Assembly: GCA_900708905.1 (NCBI GenBank)
Contig: CAADRB010000010.1
Coordinates: 963,071 to 1,027,070, forward strand
DNA: 64,000 bases
Reading direction: 5' to 3'
Source of the DNA: Hymenolepis diminuta
Lineage: Eukaryota > Platyhelminthes > Cestoda > Cyclophyllidea > Hymenolepididae
Position numbers and translations under genes: made by a program. The first letter of the stretch is position 1, and every line of letters starts with the position of its first letter. This document shows, one piece after another, positions 42,901 through 52,780 of the stretch. The notes below the pieces were generated by a model. The model made no database searches, was not told where the DNA came from, and worked only from the letters and a program-made list of their open reading frames with translations.

Positions 42901-45377
42901 AAGAGGAAGAGCTGGCGCCACGGCCAAAGTCCAAGAAAAAGACAACTGCAACTTCTATTGCTGCCAATACTAATCGCAACAAATCTATCGGTAAACGACG
43001 TGAGAATGGCGAGGCGAGTGTCAAACTCAACGGAGTTAAATCGTCTCGAGCAACATCTGTTGATTCTAGTGCTCCCCAGGTTCCAACGTCTTCGATTTCG
43101 AATACTAACAATAATTCTATTAATGAATTGGCGGTGTTTGCATCGAAAAACAAGACCAGTTATTGCTCAAGGTAAGAATCATCATTTTACGTATTTGGCC
43201 TTGCAATATTTAAAGTCTATGCCTAAATTTTGTTTGACGTAAAGGTTATCCATGGTGAGCAATTAAATGTCATTAAGTCGATGCATAGGTATTTTTGACT
43301 TTGGAAAGCCTTACTCAAGAAGTTAAAACTTCATTTTTATCTTTTGTTTTTGAACTTTTTGGAGTAAAGATAACATTCTTTTGTTGATTGGATGTAGATC
43401 TGAATGAGACTTAAGAAAGATCGTTGTTTTGAGAACTAAGGAGAAGGTTTAACATCTTCCCATATCATTTTTTTCTTTCTAACCATTCTGTGTTGGTCAC
43501 ACTAATTCTACCTTACAAACGGGAACCCGATTCCCTATTGATAATAAGCTATTACCTATTATTATTTCTTTTGATCTGAGATTCTTCGTTGGTTCATTCA
43601 CTTTCTTATTCGTTTGTTAGCTTGGGGTTCTTAAATGGACCTTTATTTCACTTATACTTTCATTATACCATTTGTCACTTTCTCTACTTCAGATGCAATA
43701 AGGTGATCTCCAAGATACTTGAAATTCCCAAGTCGGGTATCTCATGCAATGGAAACGGTAGAGATTTCGGTTTGGTATGTCCCAGAAGTGACTGCAAAAA
43801 AACCTACCATATTCAGTGCCTTCTTGCTGACAGAGTTATTGACAGTAAGTGCTACACAATGTTTCTCTTGTGATGTGTTCATCTTCTATACTAAGATTGT
43901 ATTCTCTTTTCTAGATCGCTGGATCTGTCCGACCCATCATTGTGCAATATGTGGAGCTCATGGAACTGTTTTCTGTTGTATGTGCGATGTCTCATACTGT
44001 GCTGCTCATGTTGAGGGAAGCGTTGATGTACTTCCGCCTCTTAAATTTGGTGACTTTGCTAGGGTGCGTTTCACACTCCATTGTATTATTACACATGTAG
44101 GAAAAGTAAAGAGATTTTGGGTAATTTTCAGTAGGGTTATCGCTAGTTATGGTTGAGGATGAGATCTGTTAATCATTGAAGTGAAATAGTAATTGTGTTG
44201 AGGGGTTTTGAAGTCAACGGCAAACTGCAATATACGTATTACTAAGGTAGCCGAAAGCCCGATGGGGGATGGCTAATTACAAATCTCAAATGCTTCACTT
44301 ATAAATGGAGAGAGAAAGAGAATGGGTGTCTCTATTTTGGGGTGAAATATTGGAGTTATGTCAATGAAGATTATTTACCAAAGTTTTAATGAATACTTAA
44401 CATAACCGTCTAAGCGGATTTGGAATATCTGGCATACCAGTGTTAAAACGTGTATTTGTGACTTTGAGGTACAAAGTACAGAAGACCCAGAGAGTTCACG
44501 TCTTGTCAGTTACAACCGTTCAGATAGATTAACGACATACATTTGACGAAGTCAATCTTACTCAAGCCAATGTATCTCAAAGGGAGTTTATCACTTGACC
44601 AGACGTTGGAGACTGGAATATCGCAATATTGTGTGCAATTCACCGTTCTATTGATGGTTATTCACTCACTATCAAAGTGTTCGTGCTAGCGGATGCTTAC
44701 CGTCGGATCATGAGGCTTAGTTTTAAACGCTACTTACTGCCAACTCAGATTATTTTTTGTCGTCATTTGGTAACTGGGATGGCTAAATACCCATTCAAGG
44801 ACATCTAAACTAACAGTCTAATAGAGTCCAATTTAGAAGTCAGAAGACCCGTTGAATACATTTACTCTGTAGATACAAATGGAGTTATATTTTCAAGGTC
44901 TCTTTCATATAGTTTTAACTGACAGTATAAACAGGGGGATTTTCTAGAACATACTCTGTGACCCAAATTTAAGACAGTGGGGTGTGACGTTTCAAATTCT
45001 CTCAATTCTTCGTTTGCCACAATTGACTGGTGCAATTGGTCATTCTGACTGATTACTAGGTGTATTCTGACTGCCGTCGATTTCTTGACGTCTGATTTGC
45101 GGATTACTATTATATAAGCAGTGCATTGTAATAAAAATAGTCTGTCTCAAATCTTAGGTGAAATTGTAGCCGCTTATTTTTATTTCAGGTTATATGCAAA
45201 GCCCATACCGATATGTTTTCCTCCGTGTCTCAAGATAGCGATTCTGAGGACACTGAAGAAGCGGAAGATTTTCATGAAAATGCCGCCCGTTTGAAAGGCA
45301 AGAAAAGAATCCTCTCCTCAAAACCGAATATGAGTAGTAGTAAACGTCGACGAGATATCTCTGAACACAGTCGTTGA
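21955..45377 (+). CDS. NSD: NSD-family histone H3K36 methyltransferase
   Basis: NSD enzymes mono- and dimethylate H3K36 in chromatin. Exons: 21955-22935, 24170-24616, 24687-24980, 26611-26916, 35882-36402, microexon 36935-36952, 37826-38129, 41082-41351, 41652-41893, 42731-43171, 43693-43844, 43915-44063 and 45189-45377, giving 1437 aa, all in phase. Domains in order: acidic/Ser-rich N-terminus; PWWP1 (about 155-265, GTPWWPAVV); PHD cluster with the NSD pattern (CSEC, CSNNC, ICPAH, CIPAGS, ICPRH); [20 protein letters not shown] continuing into YYCTAC; PWWP2 (GEIVWVRV...WWPGEI); AWS ([17 protein letters not shown]); SET ([27 protein letters not shown]); post-[14 protein letters not shown]-terminal PHD/C5HCH ([12 protein letters not shown]). 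Catalytic motifs are intact. Intron 4 (26917-35881) has a GC donor (GAG|gcgagt). Assignment to the single invertebrate-type NSD rather than NSD1, 2 or 3 is inferred. Confidence 0.93.
22936..24169 (+). other. NSD intron 1 with a SINE-like copy
   Basis: The intron is bounded by CAG|gttagt and gcag. It contains the plus-oriented SINE-like copy at about 23241-23435. Nothing else was recognised. Confidence 0.7.
23241..23435 (+). repeat. tRNA-derived SINE-like repeat, plus orientation
   Basis: The head contains ggtttcgggtttgatgtc (B-box-like) and the tail ends ggctttcttaaatgagtcgg. The same head-to-tail order with matching spacing occurs at 36485-36690 and 39365-39565. Confidence 0.5.
24981..26610 (+). 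other. NSD intron 3 with a dispersed repeat
   Basis: The intron separates CIPAGSIW from [11 protein letters not shown]. It contains copy 2 of the 6465-6700 repeat at about 25275-25500. Short ORFs within it are not conserved-looking. Confidence 0.6.
25275..25500 (+). repeat. Diverged dispersed repeat, copy 2
   Basis: It aligns by eye with 6465-6700, sharing attgtggga, AGTAAATGAT, AAAGAGTCTTACTTCATT, ATTCGGGTTG and AGTTCACGTTCC in order. It has no coding content. Confidence 0.6.
28340..28490 (-). repeat. tRNA-derived SINE-like repeat, minus orientation
   Basis: It contains gacatcgaatccgtgacctc (reverse-complement B box) and tcgcaggcaaacacggtaat, continuing into a reverse-complement A-box-like end near 28480. 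It matches 36735-36905, 42320-42460 and 58235-58400. Confidence 0.55.
29040..29350. other. GC-richer intronic island with strand-asymmetric tracts
   Basis: The AT-rich intron changes here to a mixed sequence. A pyrimidine block (ctcctctcccccctcccctc, about 29248-29275) faces a purine block (aaaggagggggtgagagagg, about 29309-29335). The two are roughly complementary and could form a stem of about 20 bp or a triplex. No coding frame was recognised. Confidence 0.4.
29422..29604 (+). pseudogene. Possible Ty3/gypsy integrase fragment (weak)
   Basis: The 60-codon ORF contains [13 protein letters not shown], which resembles the start of retroelement integrase cores (..vgvDi.gPL). The expected downstream motifs are not readable without frame changes. 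It may be a decayed fragment or chance. Confidence 0.25.
29484..29539 (+). other. 56-nt imperfect hairpin
   Basis: GGTA, ATTCTGGAG and CTCTCTG on the 5' side pair with CAGAGAG, CTCCCAGAAT and TACC on the 3' side, with one bulge and a small loop (29508-29513). It lies within NSD intron 4 in the sense orientation. Confidence 0.45.
31180..34310 (+). repeat. Degenerate tandem repeat, unit about 910 bp
   Basis: Two landmarks recur. Landmark A is cttcagacgtggcttttaaa and its variants, at about 31361, 32267 and 34282. Landmark B is tcatgagtgctttggtggtg followed by agcagtgaaagtgtgagagt, at about 31747, 32658 and 33256. A-to-B spacing is about 386-391 and the A-to-A step about 906. After subtracting the mariner-derived insertion (33389-33978), the last B-to-A interval is also comparable. 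There is no coding content. Confidence 0.55.
33389..33978 (+). mobile_element. Internally deleted mariner derivative, copy 1 (3' end lost)
   Basis: It starts with CAGGGTGCTTAAGGTACCTG after a TA. It is identical to 46586-47175 over 590 bp with one mismatch and no indel. It encodes mariner remains in broken frames: a helix-turn-helix-like stretch ([17 protein letters not shown]), then [10 protein letters not shown] from the catalytic end and [13 protein letters not shown]. Most of the transposase between them is missing. A GGGGCGGGGCGGGG insertion breaks the frame. The 3' terminal repeat present in copy 2 is replaced by unrelated sequence here. Confidence 0.85.
35882..36402 (+). other. NSD exon 5: end of PHD plus PWWP2 with an insertion
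   Basis: This exon starts [15 protein letters not shown] and carries GEIVWVRV, the first strand of PWWP2. About 40 extra residues ([17 protein letters not shown]... to DDCKNG) precede IWWPGEI. In human NSD proteins the two motifs are separated by only a few residues. It ends phase 2 at CCAGG|gtaagt. Confidence 0.85.
36485..36690 (+). repeat. SINE-like repeat, plus; left half of an inverted pair
   Basis: The tRNA-like head (gattagccggctgatctgtg, then ttacgagttcgatgtttat) is followed by a tail with ttctgagtgagcctagaaat. It matches 39365-39565. A minus copy starts about 45 bp downstream. Confidence 0.6.
36735..36905 (-). repeat. SINE-like repeat, minus; right half of an inverted pair
   Basis: On the minus strand it reads GGGTGAAACGATAGCCTAGC (A-box-like) and then ATCATGGATTCAATGCTCAT (B-box-like), followed by a tail with GAATGCGAATTTCTCATC. 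The copy ends about 30 bp before the 18-nt microexon. Confidence 0.6.
36935..36952 (+). other. NSD 18-nt microexon (candidate)
   Basis: CACCAAATCGCCGGACTG lies between a strong acceptor (ctttttgtag with a long pyrimidine tract) and a perfect gtaagt donor. It is a multiple of three, and with flanking phase 2 it changes PPGLEDPD to PPGTKSPDWLEDPD without a stop. No protein homology confirms it because this linker is not conserved. Confidence 0.6.
39365..39565 (+). repeat. tRNA-derived SINE-like repeat, best plus copy
   Basis: The head reads tgtagtggcgcagtgattaa (A-box-like TRGCNNAGTGG) and, about 40 nt later, ggttgcgagttcggtgttca (B-box-like GGTTCRANNCC). The tail is tttcctaagtgagcttgggg and ttactattattaatttc. 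This is the head plan of tRNA-derived SINEs. Confidence 0.65.
40615..40715 (-). repeat. SINE-like tail fragment, minus
   Basis: The run tctgattgagaaacttgcat followed by ggctcattggatgagttata matches the tail of 36735-36905. The tRNA-like head has been lost or is too diverged to see. Confidence 0.4.
42320..42460 (-). repeat. tRNA-derived SINE-like repeat, minus
   Basis: It contains atggacatcgaatacgtgac (reverse-complement B box) and ataatcactgcttcaccagc (reverse-complement A-box end). It lies in NSD intron 8 between the two SET exons. Confidence 0.55.
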
Positions 45378-46585
45378 AAAAAAAGTTTGTGGGTGTTCAG
45401 AAGTCTGGCAGCTCAATTAGTCCGTTTTATCTGAAGCACCTGGTCTAAATTCCAGGTCCTAAACTTCTCCCCTGACCCTTCTTTTAGGATAATGCATTTA
45501 CCTTCAGTCCCTCCAACCTTCCGTGTACTAGACGTATAACCGTTACTTGTAAAGAAATGGCAATCAATATATATCTCAATATTATGTACAGAATTACGAA
45601 TAGATGTCTCTCCCTACCTCTTTCTATTTCTGGTTTCCCTTTATTTTTCTAATATGTAAGGTGCCTACGCTCTTCCTTCCTTTTTAATTTTTCCTATCTC
45701 AGCTTCGGACTCTTATGCTTATGTTCTCAATCTCTCTCTTTCTCTGTCTTTTTATACTGATATGTGTAGGAGTGTTTAAAGTATAAATGGAAGAAGAGAA
45801 ATTATTTCTTTGCCTCTCTTTTATTCCCGCTCTGAGTGGAGAACTTGAATGTAAACTGCAATGAAATGAATTTTATTTTGAAATTGTGCTTTGGTATTCG
45901 TTTTGACCTTAGTAATGAAATGAATGGAAATGAAAATTCAAGCATTAAGAAACATTCGTAGTGAAATGAGGCAGAACTGGCCTCTTCAAATTAGGAATTT
46001 TGGCTGGAAAATTTAAATATTTTTAAGAGTGACTCTAAGAGGAATATGGCTTGTCTCACAAGGATGAGTTTCAGGTATTCATTTTTGATATAATTTTCAT
46101 AATGGAACCTTTCGAGTTTGGAAATTCAGCTATCAAATTTCTGATCACTAGATAAATAACAATGTGCCACATTCATAGCAACCGCGTGAATTACTGTAGC
46201 TTATGCCATTTCGATTAGAATATCGAAGTTGGAACTCGAAATATTGCTGTGTTATTTATTCAAGTAATGCATTCTTATATTCATACATTATAGGATTCAA
46301 TGCGTACCCACTGAACGATATTACCAATCGGACTGATTAAGAAATGGACTGCAAATGCGGGTTTCTCTATATTCCCAAGATGAATTTCGGAAACCATCCC
46401 CACTTATAAGACTACATGCCGTCCTTATCTTGTGTTTGTAAGCCTGCCACCATCTACCTTAGACCAAGTGCCATGAGTTAATGGTCCCAAAGTTGACCCG
46501 ACCTTTAGAACCGTAGAACAAAAATAACTACCGTTTAGCACTAATATCTAGCTCTCTCACTGGGGTTTGCACTAAGTTGCATATA
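45378..46585. other. NSD 3' UTR and downstream flank
   Basis: AT-rich, CT-repeat-bearing sequence follows the NSD stop. I see no canonical AATAAA in the first several hundred bases, so the mRNA end is not placed. No gene was recognised. Confidence 0.5.
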
Positions 46586-47190
46586 CAGGGTGCTTAAGGT
46601 ACCTGAGCCCACTTATATTTTTGTAATTTTAACCCGATAATAGTTAATGCATTTTTTATATCAGAAGATTTCATGGTAGATACTACTATTGCTAATGAAA
46701 TGAAGACGCTGCCATAGTGTCTATAAAAGCGGAACATGGGAATGTAGAAATTGCAAGATTTCTGAAAGTTGGCAGATCTTTCGTTTTCATCATCATGTCA
46801 TACCACACCAAACTTATGGCCGCCTCCTTACTACTCACCAGACCTTAATCCTTTGGATTATTAGGTGTGGGGCGGGGCGGGGCGTGGTTGAAAAGGAAGT
46901 TAATAAGCATCACCATAACACCAAATCCTCCTCTCTGATGGAGGCAATAGCCCGAGCAAAGGAGGACATCGATAAAGACTACCTGATCTGATCAAAGCTT
47001 GCAGTCAGTTGCTTTCAGACTCGAATTGAGTGGGTGATGAAAGTCGAAGGAGGATATATAGAATAAAACCTAGGTTAATACTGTGTTTATTTGTTTTGTT
47101 ATAAGAAATTGTAAGTTTCAACCATTGACAGTTTCATTTTCTGTTTTTCTAAAAGTGTGTAAGATGTCCTCAGATCCCTTAAGCATCCTG
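46586..47190 (+). mobile_element. Internally deleted mariner derivative, copy 2 (complete ends)
   Basis: This 605-bp element is flanked by TA on both sides (46584-46585 and 47191-47192). Its terminal inverted repeats are about 22 bp with three mismatches: CAGGGTGCTTAAGGTACCTG at the left, and CAGGATGCTTAAGGGATCTG read inward from the right. It carries the same mariner coding remnants as copy 1 ([23 protein letters not shown]) with stops and the G-rich insertion, so it is non-autonomous. The target duplication and repeats mark it as Tc1/mariner. Confidence 0.9.
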
Positions 47191-47192
47191 TA

Positions 47193-50100
47193 TGAGGAAA
47201 TTTGATTTCTCTCAACTACTGACTGACTGATATCAATAGAATCGCTTGATAGTTTCGACTGAACCAAAATCTAGTTCATCGTTTTGAAGAGATATCAGAT
47301 ATTAGAAAAGGACATCTAAATCAAATAGAACGAGATTTCGTGTGGAATGCATCTGAGGCTTCCTGTAGCTTACAGTATTAAATTGCTAAATCCAATTCCA
47401 GGAAAGTTGAAGCTTCATTTCAAGGCCGTTTAGCTGCTTACTCCAATGTGCCAATAGAAGAGATCGAATATATAAACCGACAGGACGGTGTTTCAGGAGA
47501 TTGTTTGCAAGTTTTAAAGTAAGGGATGTCTTGAACAAACTGTTCGCCAGCACCAAAAGGAACGTAAATTATCCCAATAGACGTTTCCAGTTAGCATATT
47601 TGAAAGTATCAAAACGAAAGAAATCACTTCGCAAACGTTGGTTCCCCATTTTAATTAAGCTCCTTTGGATAAATATAAAGCAGAGTGAACATAACAGGTT
47701 TAATGCGCTAGTCTTAAACGAGAAATGCCAAATCGTATAATGAGTGAATTTAATAAAAATATTTATAAGCATCTTAAATAATTAAATCTGATATTTTGAA
47801 TTGACGCTGTCATCAGGCGCGCTTTAGTATTTCGGATAAGTACTACGTCATAAACAAACATTATTTATTCTTTTAATGCTAGATAACTCAAAACGACATG
47901 ATCGGCATGGAAGACCATAGATCAAAGGCTGAGGCCATCAATTTCCCATATAACCTGGAAATACAATGCACGCGAGGCCAATTGTAAAAAAAAATGCATT
48001 AAGATATAGAAGAAATACCTTAATATTTAATCGCTGCTCGAGTGTAGGCAGGAAGGGGAGCCAAGGATTTAGAGGTTTGACGATTTGGCTTTTAGATTAG
48101 CAAGAGTGGAGGGAGTAGGAGGAGGACCGAATTCCTGCCCCTTATAAGACCCATAAATCGCGTTTATGACGATAAGATATTAATGGCTCAATCGCGCAAG
48201 GGGATGCATTGTGCTTATTTATGGCCCTCTGTATGTCAGTAAGGGGCATTGAGAGTGGAATGCCGCACACAGTCTGAAACCGCAACCAGGGAAAGGGGTG
48301 AAGAGGGGGGAGAGAATTTTAAGAGGAAGGCAGGAACTCAAGTATTTGACGTAATGTCGTCCTTCGACTCATCCTGACTAGATTTTAAATTGATGGCGCT
48401 TTCTAGTGGATGTAACGCCAGTGCTATTTAGGTAGTAGTAGACGAATAATGTCTGGAAGAACACTGTGCTGACCACTTTTCGATATCTAAATCACCATCT
48501 CTAAGCGTAATTTACACAATTTAGATGAAATCGATGTCAAAATGTGTTTTAATTTCTGTTTGTCTGAAATGACTAATCAAGTTGAAGTTTTGATTGTTAT
48601 TGAAGTAAAAAGAATTTATATAGTTATTCATCACGAAAAACAGGAGGGAAAGTTAATTTGTCAATCAGAAGTAGAATGCAAGAATAGGGCCCGAAAGAGT
48701 TTTAACTCATCGAAATCAGAACTCAACAATTTGTTCACTTTTTATTAAAGGAATAAAGTTTACTTTATGCTGTTCCATAGCTCCGAAGTTCATTTTTCAG
48801 GACTTTATTTCAGTGAGTGATGTTTTGATCTCATCGCTTAGTAAATAAAATTGAGTTGTCATCCTACTATCTGAATTCATTTATCTTTTTGTTACCTATG
48901 GGCAGTTAGTCGATTTTAGCTACAGTGTTTTAACCTCTGTAAATGGTGATGATGGATGTCCTTTCATTTAGTAATAGTGACTCATAACTTTCAGTTCTTC
49001 AGCTCAGTCATTATATTGATCACTGAAAAGGAGATGTAACGTTAGGACAAGGAATCTTGGTAGTCAATTAATATTGTAATATTATTTAGTAGAAATGACC
49101 ACTTTTTCTAAAAACATGTGCTACTTTCTACCTTTCCTTCAATAAAACCTTTTATACGATGTTCAGATTTTAAACATTTCAAACGCCCATGTATGAAAAT
49201 ATTGCGCATGCTTCTGGACTGTTTCTATATAATCAAATTAGAATCATTAGGTCTGTTATCAAGAGGCCTACAGATTTTACGAATTTCTAAGTTATTTTCA
49301 TGAGTTTAAAGAAGAAATGAATTGAAGTGACAAGACTAATCAGCATAACTAAACCACCTGGTGATTGTGGATTAAAATTTGATCAACAATCCGGGAGAGG
49401 AATTATAACTTAGATTCGAGTTGTAGAGTATTCGCTAAATGGGTAGTTTAATGGTTAACGTTCCACAATTCCGAAAATCAAAATTAGTAACTCTTTTGTT
49501 GTTCTCTTCACGGTCTTCTCTCTTTATCCGTTATTTAACTTTGCCTACCAAATCTCAGTTGATTTCACACATTGAAAATTTTAACGATTTTTCTATACTG
49601 CTGTGGATTATTTTAATCATTATTTAATACACGTAAAAGATAACAACGACTCACGATAATAATAACGGATTTGTCATTAATTAAATAGATCAAATTACAC
49701 GTCTAAATAGTGTGCAGATAAAGCTGCTTTTGTTTATAAAAAAACCAGCTTTAAATTGAAAATAAATAATTGCAAGAATGATAATCGAATCAGCATTACT
49801 AATAAATTTGTTTCATTTGAAATATTTAATCAGAAATTTGTAATGATCAAAAATTAGTGATGAAGTTAGAGCAAAAACTCTCTAATCCAAACCATCACTT
49901 TAAACGCTTTACAAATTATAGAACGAAAAAGTAATTTTTCGGTGATAATATACTTTTAATGTGTTTATTTACTTTTTAATGAATCGTCAAATAAATGCAA
50001 GCTCATTTCATCAGGTAAGTCAACCGTGGAGTGAAATACAATGGTTTATTTTGGAAAATCAGTAATTATTTTGATTACAGAGGTAATGAGAAGGAATATT

Positions 50101-50583
50101 CATGGATTCAGTTTCTTTTATTTTCAATTCAGTTGAAAATCTAGAACGAAAATATTTTACCAACTTTACTTCTTATAAGATATGTTGCGGATGATACATA
50201 AATAAGCCCTTAGCTAAGCCTTAAAATTCTCTTAGAAGTTCAACTAGCCTCTAGCAGAGTTCTCTGGTATAAATTGTTCCCAATATTACCTAGACCAGGT
50301 CCAAAGTAACAAGAATGCAGGAGGTATTGTGTGGAGAAAATTCACTGAAAAATATGCTTAGTAATTGAGCCCAATTAAAGCTACGCGGATTGGCTGGGAG
50401 GCCTCTTCAGGCATGTCCGCCCGCGCTTGCTCGATACATGATCGGTAGCAAAATCACACTTTTCAGACTGTTCTGGCGCTCATGAGACTCCCCTGGTCAG
50501 CCTCTGTAGCGTCGCACACTCCACATTACTCCTCTCCTTGAAGGTTGATAGGCAGGTAAAAGGTAGAGGAAAACGCTCGATAA
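47193..50583. other. Gene-poor region with a candidate regulatory cluster
   Basis: I found no coding exon. Around 48050-48340 the composition rises in GC and motifs cluster: CATAAATCGCGTTTATG (48152-48168), GATAAG (48171-48176) and TTTATGG (48218-48224). The rest is AT-rich without recognisable structure. Confidence 0.45.
48152..48224. promoter_or_regulatory. Possible cis-regulatory cluster (posterior-HOX/Cdx-like, GATA-like sites)
   Basis: An inverted pair of CATAAA/TTTATG motifs separated by TCGCG, a GATAAG and a further TTTATGG lie within 75 bp. TTTATGG-type sites are bound by posterior HOX and Cdx homeodomains in animals. Motif density alone is weak evidence. Confidence 0.25.
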
Positions 50584-51960
50584 CTAGTTACTGTACATAT
50601 ACGGGTAGTCGAAAAGGGAAGGAAAGTCCTCGACCACAATGAGTGCGAAAAATTTTGGGTCTAGATATGCGAATTGAGGTGGCAGGATTAACAATGCCTT
50701 GGAGTGAAGACTAGATTGGAAGTACAATATCTTTAGATGAACTCTAAGCATTAATGTTGAAAAGGTAGGAGGATTAGAATGCAATAAATGAGAGTTCTCT
50801 GGAGAATTTGCATCGGAAAAGTGTAAGTAGACCGACTTTAACCTGTCGATGCTCACTGGGGCTTTAGAACAGTTACGATAGAGGATGAAGTATTTGGGTT
50901 TGCGTTCCAGAACTTTAAAAGGACAGTCACACGGTGGTTGCCAAGGTTTTGCTACGGCATATTCTCGAACGAAAACGGAGGAACAGATTGGTAAGTCCTT
51001 GTGGATTTGTGCTGGCCTATCAGAGAGGCACGTGGATATTGGGACCAATATCGTCTTGTTGTTTGGAGTCGGGAATCATTTCTCTGGGTAGCCTAAGATT
51101 TGTACCAAAGACGAGTTCTACAGGATAGCATCCGAGGTCTTTATGGTGTTTCTAATTGCCAGTAGAATGATCCAGCCAATCTAATATTGATCGTCCATCC
51201 GTTGTGATCATAGGTGGGCCACCGAACATAGATATTCAAGATTCCAATTGCGCTTTAGCCACCGATTCGTATGAGATATTACGCAGTGGAACGGCAATAG
51301 GCCAACGTGTAAAATAATCAGTTCAAGTTAGGATGTGGGTGGTAGAGTTGGATAGGGAAGCTGACCCAAATATATCAATACGAATATGTTGAAAATGATC
51401 ACCAGGTGGAGGAAATGAAGAGAGTGTATTTGCAAACCTTGCTAGCTTGACAAGTAAGGCAACGTTTAGCCCATAGATGAATGTCATATCGAATGTTTTC
51501 CAAATGAAGGGGCGGATAATCGTCTAGTTGTTGGACAAATGCTTGGGTGCGACAATCAATGAGTGATCGAGGATCTACCTATGTCGTGATTACTGGATGA
51601 AAAGTTTCGGCTTGGCGGTTGAGGCATAACAATAAATTTTGGTGTTAGAAGCGAGAGCGTTAAGGAGGATTTGAAGTGATTTCCGTAAATTATGAATCAG
51701 ACTCCTGGTTAGCAGCAAGTTCTTGAAAGTCAAATGTTGTTTCAGCTATTTGTTTTCGTTACCTAAGGGACGTTGCATAGCCACATTACTGCAGCCACCG
51801 ATGTATCGGATATCGTTGGCGAATTGTAAGATGAAGTCCAAGTGACGAATTTCTCTGGGAAAATGATAATCTGTGGGTGCTTGATCACAACATAAATTAG
51901 TGGTCTGTGGTCGATGACGGTAGTGAATTAGTGTCCTCTCAAGGTATATCCAAAGGGAAA
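50584..51960 (-). mobile_element. Decayed Ty3/gypsy retrotransposon pol fragment
   Basis: Read on the minus strand, the order is RNase H, zinc finger, integrase core, C-terminus. IDHRPLIYVV and LQFANDIRYIGG belong to the RNase H end (51780-51920). CLTCQASK is from the integrase HHCC finger (about 51445). IRIDIFGSASLS and TDYFTRWPIAVPL are from the integrase core (about 51285-51380). KVLERKPKYFILYRN and VSIDRLKSVYL are from the integrase C-terminal tail (50820-50930). Several in-frame stops and frameshifts interrupt it. No LTRs were found, and gag, protease and most of the reverse transcriptase are missing. The stop of the last open part is at 50584-50586. Confidence 0.85.
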
Positions 51961-52619
51961 AATCATGGACAAGAGAGATGGAACAGTTATTTGGTCGAGG
52001 GCACGATTATCTCTGCATGGAATCGAAGTTCGAACGATTCCAAAGGAAACCATGCGTCAATACTCCTTCTTCGCGGCCTGGAGTTTGTCAGAATGGATAC
52101 GTGCTTTGATGAATACGAGATGTCTACTAGTATTAATGTAATGTTGAACTTCATGTCTGGATTCCACAGTTTCAGACTAGGAATGAAAAACAGATGAGAG
52201 CTCAGATAAGATGTTAGAAAAAGAATCGCTGGTATGGAGAAGGAAATGTAGGCTGCTTGGGTCTACGACATGAATAGCACATTTAAATATAAATTTTAAT
52301 ATCTGTTTTGATGGAATCTCGAAGAGTGTCATCTGATAGCACATATAGAGGTTAATAGTTTTTAAATTATTATTATTGCCAATGGCACAGCAAAAACTTT
52401 CACAATTTTTAATCATGTAAAGGTAACTGAATAAGAGAAATAATAAGCAAGTCCAATTGGGCATGAAACAGAGAAGGGAATCAAAAATAAGCGCCTAATG
52501 AAGTCAGTACAGCAAGCTCTAAGTATCGCGTACATGAACTCACAATAGTCCCTAGAGATCAATTAATAAAACCAAGCTTGCGAGGATTTATTTATTACAA
52601 GGTGAATTTTGTTCCATAT

Positions 52620-52780
52620 GAAGAAGTGGACAAATGAATGCTAGCATAATTCAAACAGAATCATAATCTTGACATCCTAGACTCATAATACACACCTATT
52701 CGACTTCCCCGACTTCAGTTTTGACAAGATTATTTCGAAATTTTTATTGTTCAGATGCTATCCGATGATTGAGAATGGCA
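52620..52780 (+). repeat. Diverged dispersed repeat (pair with 16200-16380)
   Basis: The ordered motifs are GAATGCT, CATAATACACACCTATTCGA and ATGCTATCCGATGATTGAGA. The spacing resembles that in 16200-16380. Confidence 0.5.
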
